Assembly: GCA_012839665.1 (NCBI GenBank)
Contig: DUMX01000267.1
Coordinates: 1-6,697, forward strand
Length of the DNA stretch: 6,697 nt
Direction: 5' to 3'
From: Gelria sp.
GTDB taxonomy: Bacteria; Bacillota; Syntrophomonadia; Syntrophomonadales; Syntrophomonadaceae
Made by a program: the position numbers and the translations under genes. Of the stretch, positions 4,974 to 6,697 are shown one piece after another (position 1 is the stretch's first letter; the number at the start of each line of letters is the position of its first letter). The notes beneath the pieces were generated by a model, which saw nothing but the letters and a program-made list of their open reading frames with translations, had not been told where the DNA came from and did no database searches.

Positions 4974-5984
4974 ATGAAGGTAGCTTTGTTATCGCCAATA
5001 GCCTGGAGAACTCCACCCCGTCACTATGGTCCCTGGGAAAGAGTAGTTTCTCTACTGGCTGAAGGATTGGTGCAAAGAGGTATCGATGTTACTCTTTTTG
5101 CTACCGGAGATTCTCAAACTTCAGGCCGTTTGCAATATATATGCCCTTTTCCCTATGAAGAAGACCCCAATATTGACCCTAAAGTCTGGGAGGCTATGCA
5201 TATTGCCCATCTTTTTGAGCAAGCCCATCGATTTGACCTGATTCATAATAACTATGACTTTATGCCCTTGTCCTATAGCCGCCTGGTAAATACTCCTATG
5301 GTTACTACCATTCATGGTTTTTCTTCCAGTAAAATTCTTCCTATTTATAGAGAGTATAATCGTAATAATTACTACGTATCTATTAGTAATTCTGACCGCA
5401 GTCCCGAACTTGATTACCTGGCTACGGTTTATCACGGTATTGATCTTAAAGAATTTACCTTGATTGAGCAGCCTGAGGATTATCTGCTTTATTTTGGACG
5501 TATTCACCCGGATAAAGGAACTGCCGATGCTATTAAAATTGCACGCCAATATGGCGCCAAACTGTATATTGCTGGGATTATCCAGGATAAGGATTATTAT
5601 AATATTCAGGTCGCCCCCTACGTGGACAACCAGAACGTATTTTACTTGGGTTCGGTAGGTCCAGCCCAACGCCAGCAGTTATTAGGAAATGCTTATGCTC
5701 TACTGCATCCTATTCACTTTGATGAGCCTTTTGGCCTCAGCGTGGTAGAATCGATGGCCTGCGGAACACCGGTCATTGCCTTTAATCGAGGGTCAATGCC
5801 GGAAGTTATAAATAATGGTCATACCGGCTTTCTGGTTAATAATGTTGATGAGGCCTGTGAAAAGCTAGGCCTGATAACAGAATTAGACAGAGTGAAATGC
5901 CGCCAGTGGGTGGAAGACCGTTTCAGCCAGGAACGAATGGTAGATGATTATATCGCCGTTTACAAACAAATACTGGCCAGGTAA
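4974..5984 (+). CDS. Glycosyltransferase family 4 (GT-B fold)
   Basis: This encodes 336 residues from ATG at 4974, ten bases after AAGGAG. The frame is open further upstream to an ATG at 4908, but that codon lies inside the terminator of the previous gene and homology begins at MKVALLSPIAW, so the later start is preferred. The N-terminal domain has HYGPWERVVS (17-26), a variant of the usual GG-x-ER-V acceptor-side loop, and TTIHG with His114. The C-terminal domain has YHGID (His154), FGRIHPDKG with Arg176 and Lys181, which in this family contact the nucleotide-sugar phosphates, and E251-PFGLSVV-E259, the E-x7-E motif. There is no signal peptide or membrane helix, so it acts in the cytoplasm or on the inner membrane face with a retaining mechanism. 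Donor and acceptor cannot be read from sequence. It appears to be transcribed alone. Confidence 0.93.
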   Translation: MKVALLSPIAWRTPPRHYGPWERVVSLLAEGLVQRGIDVTLFATGDSQTSGRLQYICPFPYEEDPNIDPKVWEAMHIAHLFEQAHRFDLIHNNYDFMPLSYSRLVNTPMVTTIHGFSSSKILPIYREYNRNNYYVSISNSDRSPELDYLATVYHGIDLKEFTLIEQPEDYLLYFGRIHPDKGTADAIKIARQYGAKLYIAGIIQDKDYYNIQVAPYVDNQNVFYLGSVGPAQRQQLLGNAYALLHPIHFDEPFGLSVVESMACGTPVIAFNRGSMPEVINNGHTGFLVNNVDEACEKLGLITELDRVKCRQWVEDRFSQERMVDDYIAVYKQILAR

Positions 5985-5991
5985 ATCAAGC

Positions 5992-6027
5992 AAAAAAGAC
6001 GTGGATAAGCCTTTCACGTCTTTTTTT
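5992..6027. terminator. Bidirectional terminator between the glycosyltransferase and DegV genes
   Basis: AAAAAAGACGTG (5992-6003) pairs with CACGTCTTTTTT (6015-6026), extended inward by a G-U and an A-T pair, with a seven-base loop. A run of A on one side and T on the other serves both converging genes. It starts seven bases after the glycosyltransferase stop and 37 bases beyond the DegV stop. Confidence 0.92.
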
Positions 6028-6063
6028 ATTAACCCGTCATGTCCCCCTGTGTCCCTATTAATT

Positions 6064-6697
6064 CTATTCCCGCGGGGGAGTTAGGAAAAATACCGAGTAG
6101 GTACCGGCACCTACGTGAGACCCTATAGCAGCGCCAATCTCGGAAATCACAAATTCCTGGCAGCCAAATTTATTTTCTATTAACTTCTTAATCTCTAAGG
6201 CACCTTCCAAGTCATTGGAGTAATTAATTCCTATTAACTGTTCCGATAGTCGGTAACCTCTTTCCTCCATTACTTCCAGGAGTCTTTTCTTAGCCTTTTT
6301 AATACCGTGGGCTTTTTCCAAAGGATGAATTTTGCCGTCAATAAAGTGAGCAATAAGTTTTATATTTAAGAGATTACCCAGGGCGGCAGAAGTTGCACTG
6401 ATGCGACCTCCCCTTTTCAACATTTCAAAATTACCCACAATAAAAATATGCTGAATACGCTCTATATTATCCTTTATTCCGGCAATTACCTCTTCTTTAC
6501 TTTTGCCGGCGGCAATATCTTGGATAGCCCTAATTACGGTAAGGCCGTAACCCACAGAAGCACTCTCAGAGTCTATTACAGTTATTCGCTCCGGATTTAC
6601 CATATCCCGGGCTATACAGGCCGATTGATAAGTGCCACTAAGACCAGAGGAAAAAGCGATATAGATAATTTCAAATTCGAACGGGTTATGAATGAAA
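6064..6697 (-). CDS. DegV-family fatty-acid-binding protein (5' partial)
   Basis: The frame runs open from the right edge to the stop at 6066-6064, covering about 211 codons, whereas DegV proteins are usually near 280 residues. An ATG at 6603 is internal: upstream of it the frame still encodes family sequence, including SSGLSGTYQSA at 6651-6619, the conserved Ser/Thr loop that holds the fatty-acid carboxyl group. Further on are VIDSESASVGYGL, then KRGGRISATSAALGNLLNIK in the second domain, and the C-terminal IGSHVGAGTYSVFF, which matches the family's G-x-H-x-G-x-G ending. By family knowledge, some members (FakB) present fatty acids to FakA kinase for phospholipid synthesis; no fakA is in the window, so that link is not shown here. 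It converges with the glycosyltransferase gene. The ribosome binding site and promoter are outside the window. Confidence 0.94.
   Translation of the reverse strand, partial: FIHNPFEFEIIYIAFSSGLSGTYQSACIARDMVNPERITVIDSESASVGYGLTVIRAIQDIAAGKSKEEVIAGIKDNIERIQHIFIVGNFEMLKRGGRISATSAALGNLLNIKLIAHFIDGKIHPLEKAHGIKKAKKRLLEVMEERGYRLSEQLIGINYSNDLEGALEIKKLIENKFGCQEFVISEIGAAIGSHVGAGTYSVFFLTPPRE

Noticed and set aside
5121..5669. 182-codon minus-strand frame inside the glycosyltransferase gene
   Set aside because: It lies wholly antisense to a well-supported gene, has no ribosome binding site, and its translation has no recognisable motif.
6064..6603. DegV protein starting at ATG 6603
   Set aside because: The frame continues upstream to the window edge and includes the conserved SSGLSGTY loop, so the ATG is internal.
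1..6697. CRISPR array, insertion sequence, prophage or attachment site
   Set aside because: No regularly spaced repeats, transposase or integrase motifs, tRNA gene or flanking direct repeats were found by reading both strands.

Overview
The window looks like chromosomal DNA from an endospore-forming member of the Clostridia (Firmicutes). The reasons are AT-rich intergenic regions, strong AAGGAG/GGGAGG ribosome binding sites, one TTG start, compact rho-independent terminators, a CotF-type spore coat protein, a VanW-domain protein with a copper-amine-oxidase-like N-terminal domain, and a DegV-family lipid-binding protein. The genus cannot be named from this sequence alone. There is no CRISPR array, transposase, integrase, tRNA or rRNA gene, and no sign of recent transfer.

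Layout, left to right. (1) 2-1324 (+): a gene cut by the left edge, encoding a membrane-tethered regulator with an outside Cache-like sensor, one membrane helix and a C-terminal LuxR-type DNA-binding domain. (2) A hairpin at 1414-1444 separates it from two minus-strand genes: a small two-CxxC zinc-ribbon protein (1466-1708, TTG start) and a secreted NlpC/P60 peptidase with a tandemly repeated linker (1854-2948). (3) A 255-bp divergent intergenic region holds two palindromes and a possible forespore-type promoter. (4) Plus strand: two short helical proteins, the second clearly CotF-like (3204-3383 and 3404-3658), closed by a 19-bp-stem terminator. (5) A leader with a long imperfect inverted repeat that includes the ribosome binding site precedes the secreted stalk-VanW protein (3819-4853), which has its own terminator. 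(6) A GT4 glycosyltransferase (start corrected to 4974, end 5984) with a promoter just after that terminator. (7) A bidirectional terminator, then a DegV-family gene on the minus strand, cut by the right edge.

The central genes read as an envelope and spore-surface neighbourhood: a wall peptidase, coat-type proteins, a VanW wall-associated protein and a glycosyltransferase. Each unit has its own promoter or terminator signals, so this is a cluster of small transcription units and not one operon. I do not see a clearly new biological system. The points most worth a second look are the 3722-3818 leader that could mask the VanW ribosome binding site, the tandem 45-residue repeat in the NlpC/P60 protein, the short/long coat-protein pair, and the membrane-bound LuxR regulator.
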